Assembly (NCBI GenBank): GCA_017619615.1
Contig: JAFZRY010000021.1
Location: 62,001 to 126,000 of the forward strand
Direction: 5' to 3'
DNA length: 64,000 bases
Source of the DNA: Lachnospiraceae bacterium
GTDB lineage: Bacteria; Bacillota; Clostridia; Lachnospirales; Lachnospiraceae
Shown here: one piece after another, positions 15,765 to 23,756 of the stretch
Layout of the letters: the number at the start of each line of letters is the position of its first letter
Numbering within the stretch: position 1 is the stretch's first letter
Position numbers and translations under genes: made by a program
The notes under the pieces: generated by a model
Seen by the model: the letters and a program-made list of their open reading frames with translations, nothing else
Told to the model about the DNA's origin: nothing
The model's database searches: none

Positions 15765-16508
15765 ATGGGAGGCCTGCACAACAAAGAAATGAAAGACGCG
15801 CTCAGGGAACTGCGCGATGAGGAGATCCGCACGCTGCCGGGCGGTGAAAGCGTGCTGTCGGAGACGGGGAGAAACAAAACACGCGGAAGGGTTCGATGGC
15901 AGAAAGCGGCGGTGATCGCTGCGGTATTGGCCGCACTTTGCGCAGGGTTTTTTGCCGTGAATCCGAAGGCGTACGCGGCAGTCGTGTCATGGATCAGAGG
16001 AGAAGTCGTGGAGAAAACGGGTCCGATAGGAGATCAGAAGTCCATGATGTACTATGAACTTCCCGGCACCAGTGACAAAACGGCCGAATACCGGTTCGGA
16101 TGGGCTCCGGCACGGTTCGATCAGCGGGAAGAGATGGCTTCCGTGCACGACAAAGAGATTACGGGTTTTGATTACAATGTGGAATACCGCTACGAGGTCC
16201 CCGGCCCGGCGTGGGATGCCGCGCCGGAGAGCGGGCGTTTTGATATCGGCTACGCGTACCTGGAAGGGGATGATCCCAAGGTGTATTTTATGTTCGATAA
16301 TCAGAATTATACCCGTCTGGAAAACGGAAGCATCGAGGAGGGCAGCTTTTCCGGGGAATACTACGTCTATGTCTATAACAAAAAAGGGACTGGTTTCTTT
16401 GATTCTTTCTGGGTAGATTCCGAAACCGGCGTATACTTCCGGCTGACCGGCGATATCACGAAAGAAGAAGCCTTCCGGATCATAGACAACGTCCGACGGA
16501 CCAAATAG
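15765..16508 (+). CDS. DUF4367-type membrane protein, probable anti-sigma factor
   Basis: 247 residues. ATG 15765 is favoured (AAGGAGG at 15751-15757 with 7-base spacing) over GTG 15762. A ~45-residue cytoplasmic head precedes one membrane helix (AAVIAAVLAALCAGFFAV, ~47-64). The outer domain, with Trp/Tyr-rich strands and a terminal ITKEEAFRIIDNV motif, matches DUF4367. The head lacks the His-x3-Cys-x2-Cys zinc motif of ZAS anti-sigma factors. It probably holds the sigma factor at the membrane and senses an envelope signal; this is inferred from gene order. Confidence 0.75.
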   Translation: MGGLHNKEMKDALRELRDEEIRTLPGGESVLSETGRNKTRGRVRWQKAAVIAAVLAALCAGFFAVNPKAYAAVVSWIRGEVVEKTGPIGDQKSMMYYELPGTSDKTAEYRFGWAPARFDQREEMASVHDKEITGFDYNVEYRYEVPGPAWDAAPESGRFDIGYAYLEGDDPKVYFMFDNQNYTRLENGSIEEGSFSGEYYVYVYNKKGTGFFDSFWVDSETGVYFRLTGDITKEEAFRIIDNVRRTK

Positions 16509-16538
16509 GTTCGGGCTGCGACCGCAGGCAAAGCAAAA

Positions 16539-16608
16539 CAGGGCCATTTGAGGACTGTCCCCAAGTGGCCCTGCTGCTGCAGTAGGGGCGGCTGATGGCC
16601 GTCTCTAC
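16539..16608. repeat. Two adjacent palindromic repeats, one from each family
   Basis: 16539-16573 is CAGGGCCATTTGAGGAC paired with GTCCCCAAGTGGCCCTG. 16582-16608 starts GTAGGGGCGGC and ends GGCCGTCTCTAC. They fill the gap between the converging DUF4367 and ABC-F genes and may serve as terminators for both. Confidence 0.75.
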
Positions 16609-18140
16609 GGGGTGGACAATCCTTCCTCCGTCAGCTCATACACCTTATCGCACACTTCCCCCAGATACTTCCGGTCGTGCGAGATGCTGAGGATGCAGCC
16701 CGGGAACTCGCTGAAGATCTGCCGGATCACGGGGCCGGAAAGGGGCGAGAAATTGCGGGTGGGCTCGTCCAGCAGCAGGACGTTGGCGTCGGAGAGGGAA
16801 AGGCGCAGCAGCAGGACTTTAGCGCGCTGCCCGCCGGAGAGTTCGCGCAGGGGGTGCTCCGTTTCATCGCGGGTGAAGCGCAGGGAGCCCAGATAGGTGC
16901 GGACGCGGGTCTCCTCCGCCAGGTCGCCGGAGGGGTTCAGGAAATCCACGGGCGTGGTGTCCGGGGGCAGCAGGTCCGCGTAATTCTGCGGCATGTACAG
17001 GGCGCGGATGTCCGGGCGGGGGAGAAGTTCCTCCGCGATTTTTTTGAGCAAGGTGGTTTTGCCCGCGCCGTTGCGGCCAATGAGGCCGATGCGTTCCGGC
17101 CCCCGCACGCGCAGGAAGATATCGCGCGCCAGCAGCCGCCCGTCCGGCGTCTCGAGCCGGGGCAGTTCGAATTCCAGGACCGTTTTGCCGGCGGGCATCA
17201 CGCGTTCCTTGCCTTCCAATTTAAAGAAAATGGCGTCCTCCTGCTCCGGCAGGGCGGTCATGTTTTCGTCCTGCCGGGCGAAGCGGGCTTCGAGCGATTT
17301 CACCGCATGCATCTTTTTCTTCAGCAGCCGCCCCTTGGACGGGGCCTGGCGCGATACGTTCCGCAGCGCGGTCTCCACGCTTTGCTCGATGCGCCGGAAC
17401 CGCTCGTCGCGCTCGCGTTTCTCCCGCCGCTCGCTTTCCGCCTGGCGCTCCCGGTTCTCGAAATCGCGCCGCCGGTCGGCGATGTACTGCGCGTAGGGCA
17501 CGCGCGCCACGGTGAAGCGCGGTTCCTGCTTCTTGCGCAGCTGCTCCAGGTGCACGACCATCGTGGCGCAGGATTCGATCAGCGTTTCATCGTGGGAGAT
17601 GAAGAGCACGGCGCCGGGGAAGTCGCGGATGAAACCCTCCAGCCAGGTCAGGAAATCCAGATCGATGTCGTTGGACGGTTCGTCCAGCAGCAGCACGGTC
17701 GGCTCCGCGAGCAGCACCCGCAGCAGCGCCGCCTTCACCCGTTCGCCGCCGGACAGGCTGCCGACAGTCTGCTCGCGGTAGGGGAAATCCTTGTCCAGGC
17801 CGAACGACGCCAGATGGCGCACCAGGTCCCGTGGGGAAATGTCCCAAAAAGTGGGGCTCGCGGCGAAAAAGTCGTGCACGGTCAGTGCTTTTTCGGCCTC
17901 CGGCAGCTCCTGCGGCAGATACCCCAGCCGCTCGCCGGGGCAGATGCGCGCGCCTTCGGCCTCCGCGTACGCATCGACCAGTTCCGGGTCAAAGATCCAC
18001 GCCAGCAGCGTGGACTTGCCGTTGCCTTCCTCCCCGATGATCACCGCCTTGTCGCCGGCGTTCAGGGTCAGGGAAAAACCCTGCAGGAGGGGACGCAGGT
18101 CTTTTTTATGGGTGATATTCAAATTGCGGATCTGCAGCAT
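16605..18140 (-). CDS. ABC-F family ATPase (possible ribosome-protection/antibiotic-response protein)
   Basis: 511 residues, two ABC domains and no membrane helices. The first has GEEGNGKST (~36-44), LSGGE and LLLDEPSNDIDLDFL. A charged linker of ~100 residues is rich in Arg/Glu/Lys. The second has GRNGAGKTTLLKK, LSGGQRAKVLLLR and LLLDEPTRNFSPLS. This is the ABC-F layout; such proteins act on the ribosomal E site, and some confer resistance to ribosome-targeting drugs. Its leader carries two micro-ORFs and an intrinsic terminator directly before the ribosome binding site (18158-18187). This is the design of drug-induced attenuators of resistance-type ABC-F genes, so an antibiotic-response role is a reasonable inference. 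ATG 18140 has GGAGG. Confidence 0.88.
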   Translation of the reverse strand: MLQIRNLNITHKKDLRPLLQGFSLTLNAGDKAVIIGEEGNGKSTLLAWIFDPELVDAYAEAEGARICPGERLGYLPQELPEAEKALTVHDFFAASPTFWDISPRDLVRHLASFGLDKDFPYREQTVGSLSGGERVKAALLRVLLAEPTVLLLDEPSNDIDLDFLTWLEGFIRDFPGAVLFISHDETLIESCATMVVHLEQLRKKQEPRFTVARVPYAQYIADRRRDFENRERQAESERREKRERDERFRRIEQSVETALRNVSRQAPSKGRLLKKKMHAVKSLEARFARQDENMTALPEQEDAIFFKLEGKERVMPAGKTVLEFELPRLETPDGRLLARDIFLRVRGPERIGLIGRNGAGKTTLLKKIAEELLPRPDIRALYMPQNYADLLPPDTTPVDFLNPSGDLAEETRVRTYLGSLRFTRDETEHPLRELSGGQRAKVLLLRLSLSDANVLLLDEPTRNFSPLSGPVIRQIFSEFPGCILSISHDRKYLGEVCDKVYELTEEGLSTP

Positions 18141-18157
18141 AAATTCCTCCGTTTATG

Positions 18158-18187
18158 AAAAAATCTGTCCGGCCTACGCCAAACAGA
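18158..18187 (-). terminator. Intrinsic terminator in the ABC-F leader (attenuator)
   Basis: On the minus strand TCTGTTTGGC-gtag-GCCGGACAGA forms a 10-base stem with a 4-base loop, followed at once by TTTTTT (18158-18163). It ends 17 bases before the ABC-F start codon, just ahead of its ribosome binding site, so full transcription requires antitermination. Confidence 0.8.
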
Positions 18188-18313
18188 CTCACACAAAGAA
18201 CTCGCGCCGGGGCGGGGTGTGACGATCGGATGGCACAGGCTGAAAAATGGCGTCGCCGCCACTTCCTGACGGACCGCCGCTTCCGCAGTAGTCCGCGTCA
18301 GAATAAGTCTGGT

Positions 18314-18336
18314 TCACCGGATCATCAGTTGTGCAT
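18314..18336 (-). promoter_or_regulatory. Two overlapping micro-ORFs in the ABC-F leader (MHN and MIR)
   Basis: ATG CAC AAC TGA (18336-18325) follows GAGAGGTG at 18341-18348. Its stop overlaps a second frame, ATG ATC CGG TGA (18325-18314), through TGATG. Both lie within ~45 bases of the predicted transcription start and ~130 bases before the terminator hairpin. Such short reading frames are typical ribosome-stalling sensors of antibiotic attenuators; stalling here is inferred. Confidence 0.5.
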
Positions 18337-18364
18337 TTCCCACCTCTCGGATCGATTTGTTTAT

Positions 18365-18393
18365 ATCATACAGGAAGAAGCGGCTGCTTGCAA
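18365..18393 (-). promoter_or_regulatory. Promoter of the ABC-F gene
   Basis: Minus-strand TTGCAA (18388-18393) and TATGAT (18365-18370) with a 17-base spacer. Transcription would start near 18358 and leave a leader of ~218 bases. Confidence 0.6.
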
Positions 18394-18408
18394 GCAGTTT
18401 ATCGCAAA

Positions 18409-18498
18409 ACAGGACCATTTGGGGACGGTTCTTCCTGGCCCTGTTTGATCATTTTTCGCAAAACAGGGCCACCCGGAACCGTCCCCCAGTGGCCCTGT
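18409..18498. repeat. Inverted pair of palindromic repeats
   Basis: ACAGGACCATTTGGGGACGG at 18409 and ACAGGGCCACCCGGAACCGT at 18463 carry the same core in opposite orientation, 15-20 bases apart. This is the paired arrangement seen for REP sequences. Confidence 0.8.
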
Positions 18499-18523
18499 CT
18501 GAGATTTCGCCAAATCTCCTGCG

Positions 18524-19567
18524 TTATTTTGCCAGGCCCAGCAGGCGCGCTTTCTCCTCCTTCGCCTCGTCCAGGGTGAAGCCTTCGGTGATGCCCCATT
18601 CCTCGACCAGGTTCTGGATGAAGCGGTCCTGGGTGGCGGCGGCTTCGGCGTATTGGCCGCGGATCTCGCAGATCTGCGCGATGGCCTGGAGGGCGTCGGC
18701 GAAGCGCGGCTCTCCCTGGCCTTCTTCGGCGGCGTAGCTGGCTTCGTAGTAGCGGATGGCTTCGTCGTAGCGGCACTGGCGGGCGCAGTACTGGGCCATT
18801 TCGAAGAGCATGGCGCCGTCGTTCGGGAATTCCTTCAGCGCCTGCTCCATGATGGCGTCCGCGGCGGGGCGGTCGTAGCGGGCGAGGGCGATCCAGGCCT
18901 CGTAGGTGCGGACCAGCACCGGGCGGGCGTCGGGCAGCTGGCGGTAGCGGGCCAGGACGTCTTCGGCCTCATCGGCGCGGTTGTCCGCGATCAGGTTGTC
19001 CAGCAGGTAGAGGTAGGAGAGGCGCTGATCGGGGTGGGCCTCCACCAGTTCTTTGTAGAAATCGACGGCTTTGCTGTGGTTGGCGCAGTTCCAGTCCCAC
19101 AGCATGTGGCCTTCCGCCATGTCCAGCAGCCACTGCCAGGCCTTCTTGTTCGGCGCCAGGCGGATGGCGGTGCGGGCGTATTTGCTCACGCGCTTGGCGT
19201 CCGCCATCATGCGGTTGTGGTACAGGTCGCCCAGGTTGCCGTTCACGCGCTCCTGATCGAGCGGGCCGCCCAGCTGGTTCTTGAGGAATTCCTCGGCCTC
19301 CCAGAAGGCATCGGCGGGCCAGTCCAGCTCGTATTCCAGACGGTTTTCGATGCGGCGCAGCTTCTGCTCGCCGGTCAGGTCGAACAGCTCGTCGATGCTC
19401 ACCCCGAACTCCTCCGCCAGCTGCGGCAGCAGGGTGATATCCGGCATCGCCGCCCCCAGCTCCCACTTGGACACGGCCTGCGCGCTGAGTCCCAGCTTCT
19501 CCGCCAGCCGCTCCTGGGTCATTTCCTTCTTTAAGCGGTAATATTTGATCTTATTTCCTAATTCCAT
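18524..19567 (-). CDS. XRE-family regulator with TPR-like C-terminal domain
   Basis: 347 residues from ATG 19567 (AAGGAGATCCGATC upstream); longer in-frame starts run through a repeat and are rejected. Residues 1-60 are an XRE helix-turn-helix (IKYYRLKKEMTQERLAEKLG, then AQAVSKWELGAAMPDI, LPQLAEEFGVSIDELF). The remainder is all-helical with TPR-like repeats (Trp/Ala/Leu-rich, 34-residue spacing; YDEAIRYYEASYAAEEGQGE near the end). Such C-terminal TPRs often bind a peptide or protein signal. The gene stands alone between repeat clusters; its target is unknown. Confidence 0.85.
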   Translation of the reverse strand: MELGNKIKYYRLKKEMTQERLAEKLGLSAQAVSKWELGAAMPDITLLPQLAEEFGVSIDELFDLTGEQKLRRIENRLEYELDWPADAFWEAEEFLKNQLGGPLDQERVNGNLGDLYHNRMMADAKRVSKYARTAIRLAPNKKAWQWLLDMAEGHMLWDWNCANHSKAVDFYKELVEAHPDQRLSYLYLLDNLIADNRADEAEDVLARYRQLPDARPVLVRTYEAWIALARYDRPAADAIMEQALKEFPNDGAMLFEMAQYCARQCRYDEAIRYYEASYAAEEGQGEPRFADALQAIAQICEIRGQYAEAAATQDRFIQNLVEEWGITEGFTLDEAKEEKARLLGLAK

Positions 19568-19642
19568 GATCGGATCTCCTTGTCTTTTATTGCGCAGCCT
19601 TCGGACTCCTCCGGAAAAAGCCCTTCTTGCCTTGCTGGCCTG

Positions 19643-19672
19643 ATAGTAACACAAAACGGCGCCATCTGACAA
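19643..19672 (-). promoter_or_regulatory. Promoter of the XRE/TPR gene
   Basis: Minus-strand TTGTCA (19667-19672) and TACTAT (19643-19648) with an 18-base spacer. The -35 lies inside the loop of the hairpin at 19655-19682. Confidence 0.5.
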
Positions 19673-19682
19673 TGACGCCGTT
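19655..19682 (-). terminator. Hairpin downstream of cysE
   Basis: AACGGCG and CGCCGTT arms around an 14-base loop, followed on the minus strand by TTTTGTG. It is the first terminator-like hairpin after cysE apart from the repeats. Confidence 0.4.
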
Positions 19683-19710
19683 ATTGAAGGGATACAACCG
19701 GCAGTTGAGA

Positions 19711-19802
19711 AGCAGTGCCACTGGGGGACGGTTCTTTCTGGCCCTGTTTGGTCGTTTTTGATGGAATGAGGCCACTTGGAACCGTCCCCCAGTGGCACTG
19801 TT
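19711..19802. repeat. Inverted pair of palindromic repeats after cysE
   Basis: CAGTGCCACTGGGGGACGG at 19713 and GGAACCGTCCCCCAGTGGCA ending at ~19800 are inverted copies with arms that also pair with each other over ~20 bases. It lies 9 bases after the cysE stop. Confidence 0.8.
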
Positions 19803-19810
19803 TGTCCCCG

Positions 19811-20686
19811 TCACCCGGGGATGCGGCTGCCGGCGGGGACGGAAGAGGTGATGAAGGAGTTGGAGGGGATGGTTGAGCCGGCGCCGATGACGGTGTCGCC
19901 GCCCAGGATGGAGGCGCCGGCGTAGATGGTGACGCGGTCCTCGAGGGTGGGGTGTCGGCGGACGTTGTTGAGGCGGCGGCCGCCGCTGGTGGAGAGCGCG
20001 CCGAGCGTGACGCCCTGGTAGATCTTCACGTAATTGCCGATGTGCGTGGTCTCGCCGATGACGATGCCGGTGCCGTGGTCGATGAAGAAGTGGTGGCCGA
20101 TCGTGGCACCGGGGTGGATGTCGATCCCCGTCTCCCGGTGCGCGTGCTCCGTCATCATGCGCGGGATCATCGGCACGTCCAGGCAATACAGTTCGTGTGC
20201 GATGCGGTACGTGAAGATCGCGTACAGGCCGGGGTAGGAGAAGATGATCTCATCGCGCGTGAATGCGGCCGGGTCGCCGTCGAACGCGGCGTCCAGGTCC
20301 GTCTCCAGCAGCGCGCGGATGCGGGGCAGGGTCTCCAGGAAATCCAGCGCCTTGCCCATCGCGGCTCCGCTCAGTTCCTCCGGGGCCGCCGCGCCGTAGC
20401 GGGCCTCGTCGTAGGGCAGCACCAGCTCGATCTGCTTGGAGAGGTGGTACAGGATGTCCTCCAGCAGCATGGACGTGTGGTTCTGGGCCGTGAAGACCTT
20501 ATAGCGGGTGTGCGCGAAAAAGCCGCGGAAGACCAGCTGGCGCAGCTCGTCCAGCACCATCAGCACGTCCTGCTCGTCCGGATGGCGGAAAGTGTTTTCC
20601 TTATCGATGTATTTATTCTCGCTGAAGCTGTCCATCACCCGGGAGATGACGGAGGAGATGCGCTCGGAGAGACGTTCCTGATCCAT
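19811..20686 (-). CDS. cysE: Serine O-acetyltransferase
   Basis: 291 residues, a longer form of the enzyme. The N-terminal ~150 residues are helical. The C-terminal left-handed beta-helix has hexapeptide repeats (IDIHPGATIGHHFFIDHGTG, then VIGETTHIGNYVKIYQGVTLGA). Catalytic His residues lie in GHHFFIDHGTG and the active site is complete. It makes O-acetyl-L-serine from serine and acetyl-CoA. It lies 61 bases downstream of cysK on the same strand, so the two form a cysteine synthesis operon. ATG 20686 has AGGAGTC. No long C-terminal tail is visible. Confidence 0.93.
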   Translation of the reverse strand: MDQERLSERISSVISRVMDSFSENKYIDKENTFRHPDEQDVLMVLDELRQLVFRGFFAHTRYKVFTAQNHTSMLLEDILYHLSKQIELVLPYDEARYGAAAPEELSGAAMGKALDFLETLPRIRALLETDLDAAFDGDPAAFTRDEIIFSYPGLYAIFTYRIAHELYCLDVPMIPRMMTEHAHRETGIDIHPGATIGHHFFIDHGTGIVIGETTHIGNYVKIYQGVTLGALSTSGGRRLNNVRRHPTLEDRVTIYAGASILGGDTVIGAGSTIPSNSFITSSVPAGSRIPG

Positions 20687-20747
20687 GGATGACTCCTGTC
20701 CTGATTAAATTTGCGGCGGGGAGCGGACGGAGCCGGTCCCCTGTTTT

Positions 20748-21689
20748 TTATTCTTCTGTCGCGAACAGCGCCGTGGAGAGATACCGGTCGCCCGAATCCG
20801 GCAGCAGGGCCACGACGGTCTTCCCGGCCATTTCCGGGCGGGTGGCCAGCGTGAGGGCGGCGTACAGCGCGGCGCCGGAGGAAATACCGCAGAGCAGTCC
20901 TTCGGTGCGGGCCAGCAGGCGGCCGGCCTTCAGCGCGTTTTCGGTGGAGACGGGCAGGATCTCGTCGCAGACGGCCGGATCGAAGACCGCCGGCACGAAC
21001 CCGGCGCCGATGCCCTGGATGCCGTGCGGTCCGGGCTTGCCGCCGGACAGCACCGGAGAGGTATCCGGCTCCACGGCCACGACCCGGATGGAGGACTTCT
21101 GCTCCTTGAGGTACCGCCCGGCCCCGGTCACGGTCCCGCCGGTGCCGGCGCCGGCTACGAACGCGTCCACGTTCCCGTCCGTGTCCCGCCAGATCTCCGG
21201 CCCGGTGGTCAGATAGTGGATGCGGGGGTTGGCCGGATTGTCAAACTGTCCGGGAATGATGGCGCCGGGGATGGATGCGGCCAGTTCCTCCGCTTTTTCG
21301 ATGGCGCCGCGCATGCCCTTCGCCCCTTCCGTCAGCACCAGCTCGGCGCCGTAGGCGGCCAGCAGCTTGCGCCGCTCCACGCTCATCGTTTCCGGCAGGG
21401 TCAGAATGATTCGATAGCCCAGGATCGCGCCGGCGAACGCCAGCCCGATGCCGGTATTGCCCGAGGTGGGCTCCACGAGCGTCCCGCCGGGCTGCAGGAG
21501 GCCCCTTTCTTCCGCGTCGCGGATCATGGCCAGCGCGAGCCGGTCTTTTACGCTGCCGGCCGGATTCCGGTATTCGACTTTGACCAGGATCCTGGCGTCC
21601 GGTATCCCAGCCGCCGCGGCAAACCGCGAAATCTCCACCAGGGGCGTGCGCCCAATCAGTTCCAGTGCGCTGCTGTGAATGTTCATCAT
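20748..21689 (-). CDS. cysK: Cysteine synthase A (O-acetylserine sulfhydrylase)
   Basis: 313 residues from ATG 21689 (AAAGGAG upstream; ATG 21686 directly follows as an alternative). PLP-binding lysine in [11 protein letters not shown], the substrate loop PTSGNTGIG, the phosphate loop [17 protein letters not shown] and GISSGAA are all present, with the usual length. It makes cysteine from O-acetylserine and sulfide. First gene of a cysK-cysE operon with its own promoter at 21732-21760. The cysteine desulfidase at 23757 performs the opposite job nearby. Confidence 0.95.
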   Translation of the reverse strand: MMNIHSSALELIGRTPLVEISRFAAAAGIPDARILVKVEYRNPAGSVKDRLALAMIRDAEERGLLQPGGTLVEPTSGNTGIGLAFAGAILGYRIILTLPETMSVERRKLLAAYGAELVLTEGAKGMRGAIEKAEELAASIPGAIIPGQFDNPANPRIHYLTTGPEIWRDTDGNVDAFVAGAGTGGTVTGAGRYLKEQKSSIRVVAVEPDTSPVLSGGKPGPHGIQGIGAGFVPAVFDPAVCDEILPVSTENALKAGRLLARTEGLLCGISSGAALYAALTLATRPEMAGKTVVALLPDSGDRYLSTALFATEE

Positions 21690-21731
21690 GAGGGCTCCTT
21701 TCTTTGAGTAGATGATACTGCTATGAAAAGA

Positions 21732-21760
21732 ATGATAGGCCAGCGGCCGGAAAATGTCAA
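21732..21760 (-). promoter_or_regulatory. Promoter of cysK-cysE
   Basis: Minus-strand TTGACA (21755-21760) and TATCAT (21732-21737) with a 17-base spacer, 43 bases before the cysK start. I see no S-box or T-box leader; the untranslated region is short. Confidence 0.75.
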
Positions 21761-21774
21761 GCGAAGACGCGGAG

Positions 21775-21812
21775 CGGACAGGGCCGCCGGGAACCGTCCC
21801 CCCGGTCTCATT
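21775..21812. repeat. Palindromic repeat, GGAACCGTCCCC family
   Basis: GGACAGGGCCGCCGGGAACC followed by GTCCCCCCGGTCTCATTCC, upstream of the cysK promoter. A degraded copy. Confidence 0.6.
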
Positions 21813-21912
21813 CCGCAGTTGAAATTTCCGCCCTTCACTGATAGAATAAGGACGGAAACAGGTTCGTACCGGAATGTGTGATAAATCCCCCACGGATATT
21901 CGGAGGTATTAT

Positions 21913-22617
21913 ATGAAAAGAATTGATTGCAAAGCATACCGGCTGCTGCCGGCGCTCGTTCTGCTCGTCCTCTGCCTGGCTGCGTGCGGCGGCGGACTGG
22001 ATGCGCAGCTGAGGCCGAAGGCAGAGGCGTATCTGAAGACGCTGGCGGAGAAGGCCGACGTGCAGGACAGTTTCACGCTGACGAAGGATAAGGCGGATAC
22101 GGCGGACAAGGCAGACCCCATCGCGTTCACCGCGAAGTCCGAGACCTACCAGAAAGAATTCACCGTGTACGTTTCCCGCGACGGCAACACGGTAACGGAC
22201 AGTTACTACACCCTGTCGATGCGCGACATGGTCTTCAATGAAGGCATGGCGATGATGAAGGCGGCCCTGGGCGAGGACTTCCCTGAGACGGAAGTCGTCC
22301 TGGTGCCTGCCTCGCAGGAGGCGCTGTCCGGCCGGACGTTCGCGTCGCTGAAGGAGTTCATGGACGCCTCCGGCAGCCTGCTCCTGCTGCAGTTCTACAT
22401 CCGCGGGGACGGGAAAACGCAGCTGACGTCGGAGCAGATCGATAAGGTCCTGATTGCCATGCAGGAGAAAGGCTTCCGCGCGACGCTCTACCCGTACATC
22501 AGCAACTCCGTCTGGTACGACGTGACACCGAACGGCATCTGGATCACCACGCAGACCGGCGCCGACAGCGGCAAAATGCTGGATCGGAAGGAATACGTGC
22601 CGGTGACGGACAGATAA
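21913..22617 (+). CDS. Lipoprotein of unknown function
   Basis: 234 residues from ATG 21913 (GGAGG six bases upstream; an in-frame start at 21874 lacks one). Signal peptide with lipobox LAAC. The mature part has a helical start (AEAYLKTLAEKADVQ), then mixed strands, and ends YVPVTDR. No domain I can name. It runs into the Nudix gene 8 bases later and may share its transcript. Confidence 0.7.
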   Translation: MKRIDCKAYRLLPALVLLVLCLAACGGGLDAQLRPKAEAYLKTLAEKADVQDSFTLTKDKADTADKADPIAFTAKSETYQKEFTVYVSRDGNTVTDSYYTLSMRDMVFNEGMAMMKAALGEDFPETEVVLVPASQEALSGRTFASLKEFMDASGSLLLLQFYIRGDGKTQLTSEQIDKVLIAMQEKGFRATLYPYISNSVWYDVTPNGIWITTQTGADSGKMLDRKEYVPVTDR

Positions 22618-22625
22618 GGACTGAA

Positions 22626-23141
22626 ATGGCTGTGACTGCAGATAATAACAGCCCTGCGCCGGAAGCGCCGGACATGTGCGTTCCCTGCGGGGACGGCTTC
22701 CTCAACCTCCGCGTCGGCGCGATCATCATGAAAAACGGCCGGATTCTGATGGCCGGCAACGACTGGACCCCCTACCTCTACTCCGTCGGCGGCCGCATCA
22801 AATTCGGCGAAACGGCGGAGGACGCGGTGCGCCGCGAAGTCCGGGAGGAGACCGGCCGGGACCTGGAAATCGACCGCCTCGGCTTCGTGCACGAGACCTA
22901 CTTTCTGGGCGATTCCCCTTCCAAACTGGGCCGCCCGATCTACGAGATCAGCTTTTACTTCTACATGAAGACCCCGCCGGACTTCGAACCCGTCTGCGAA
23001 AGCTTCAGCGAAGCCGGCGATCCGGAATACCTCAGATGGATCCCCCTCGACTCGGAGGAGAAGTACTTCCCCGAGTTCTTCCGCACGGAACTGCTGCACC
23101 CGGAACACGCCGTGAAACATTTCGTATCGGACGACCGGTAA
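22626..23141 (+). CDS. Nudix hydrolase
   Basis: 171 residues. The Nudix box is complete: GGRIKFGETAEDAVRREVRE-ETG at residues ~57-79, with the G-x5-E-x7-R-E-x2-E-E-x-G pattern. It should cleave a nucleoside diphosphate-linked compound with Mg2+. The loop YFLGDSPSKLGRPIYEISFY and C-terminal WIPLDSEEKYFP resemble small Nudix proteins of unknown substrate in Clostridia. It starts 8 bases after the lipoprotein stop with a weak ribosome binding site. Confidence 0.9.
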   Translation: MAVTADNNSPAPEAPDMCVPCGDGFLNLRVGAIIMKNGRILMAGNDWTPYLYSVGGRIKFGETAEDAVRREVREETGRDLEIDRLGFVHETYFLGDSPSKLGRPIYEISFYFYMKTPPDFEPVCESFSEAGDPEYLRWIPLDSEEKYFPEFFRTELLHPEHAVKHFVSDDR

Positions 23142-23154
23142 GGGCGGAAAACCC

Positions 23155-23225
23155 GTAGGGGCCGTTGTCCCCACGGCTCGCCGCAAGGCCCCCCATCCGT
23201 AGGAGCCGTTGTTTCAACGGCCCGC
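23155..23225. repeat. Two GTAGGGGC-family repeats
   Basis: GTAGGGGCCGTTGTCCCCACGG (23155) and GTAGGAGCCGTTGTTTCAACGG (23199) are tandem imperfect dyads between the Nudix and FMN-binding genes. Related copies are at 16582, 25037 and 27431. Confidence 0.75.
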
Positions 23226-23262
23226 GGCCGGAACCCGCAAAAAACAACAAAGGAGCCGCCTC

Positions 23263-23739
23263 ATGTTCAGACCCATGCGCCGCCGCAATCAAGCCCTTAC
23301 CCCCGAAGAATGTGCCGCCCTCCTGATTGCCGAGACCCGCGGCGTCCTTTCCCTTCTGGGCGACGATGATTACCCCTACGGCGTCCCCGTCAACCACTGG
23401 TACGACCCGGAGACCGGCCGCCTGTATTTCCACGGCGGCAAGGCGGGCCACCGCGTCGACGCCGCCGCGCGCCACGACAAAGTATCCTTCTGCGTGTTCG
23501 ACAAAGGCACGCCGGAGGAAGGCAGCTGGGCGCTGCGCGTGAACTGCGTCGTGATCTTCGGCCGCATCCGGCCCGTCACAGACCCGGAGGAGACGATCCG
23601 CATCAGCCGCGCCCTCAGTCATAAATTCACGAAGGACGAGGCGTATATCGAGGCGGAAGTGGCCCGCTCCGGCGCCAATACGCTGGCCTATGAGATCGTG
23701 ATCGAGCACATGACCGGCAAACGCATCAAAGAATCCTGA
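23263..23739 (+). CDS. Pyridoxamine 5'-phosphate oxidase/NimA-like flavin-binding protein
   Basis: 158 residues from ATG 23263 (AAAGGAGCCGCCTC upstream). The split beta-barrel pattern is recognisable: RGVLSLLGDDDYPYGVPVNH, then YFHGGKAGHRVDAAAR, VSFCVFDKG and VNCVVIFGRIRPV. Members bind FMN or heme, and some act as nitroreductase-like (NimA) proteins. A plausible activity is reduction of a small molecule, but no substrate can be read. It is followed 17 bases later by the cysteine desulfidase gene. Confidence 0.85.
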   Translation: MFRPMRRRNQALTPEECAALLIAETRGVLSLLGDDDYPYGVPVNHWYDPETGRLYFHGGKAGHRVDAAARHDKVSFCVFDKGTPEEGSWALRVNCVVIFGRIRPVTDPEETIRISRALSHKFTKDEAYIEAEVARSGANTLAYEIVIEHMTGKRIKES

Positions 23740-23756
23740 TCGAGGAGACAGAAACC

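Larger units (their letters stand above)
18141..18523. other. 383-bp intergenic region: ABC-F leader and repeat pair
   Basis: The left 250 bases hold the ABC-F leader (promoter, micro-ORFs, terminator). The right part holds an inverted pair of palindromic repeats (18409-18498). I see no other gene. Confidence 0.75.

Noticed and set aside
16677..18158. 493-codon plus-strand frame opposite the ABC-F gene
   Set aside because: The minus-strand ABC-F protein has both ATPase domains complete; the plus frame has no features.
19690..19798. N-terminal extension of the XRE/TPR protein from 19798
   Set aside because: It translates a palindromic repeat; ATG 19567 has a strong ribosome binding site and begins the helix-turn-helix domain.
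21690..21912. Possible T-box or SAM riboswitch before cysK
   Set aside because: The predicted transcript leader is only ~35 bases; no specifier stem or terminator is present.
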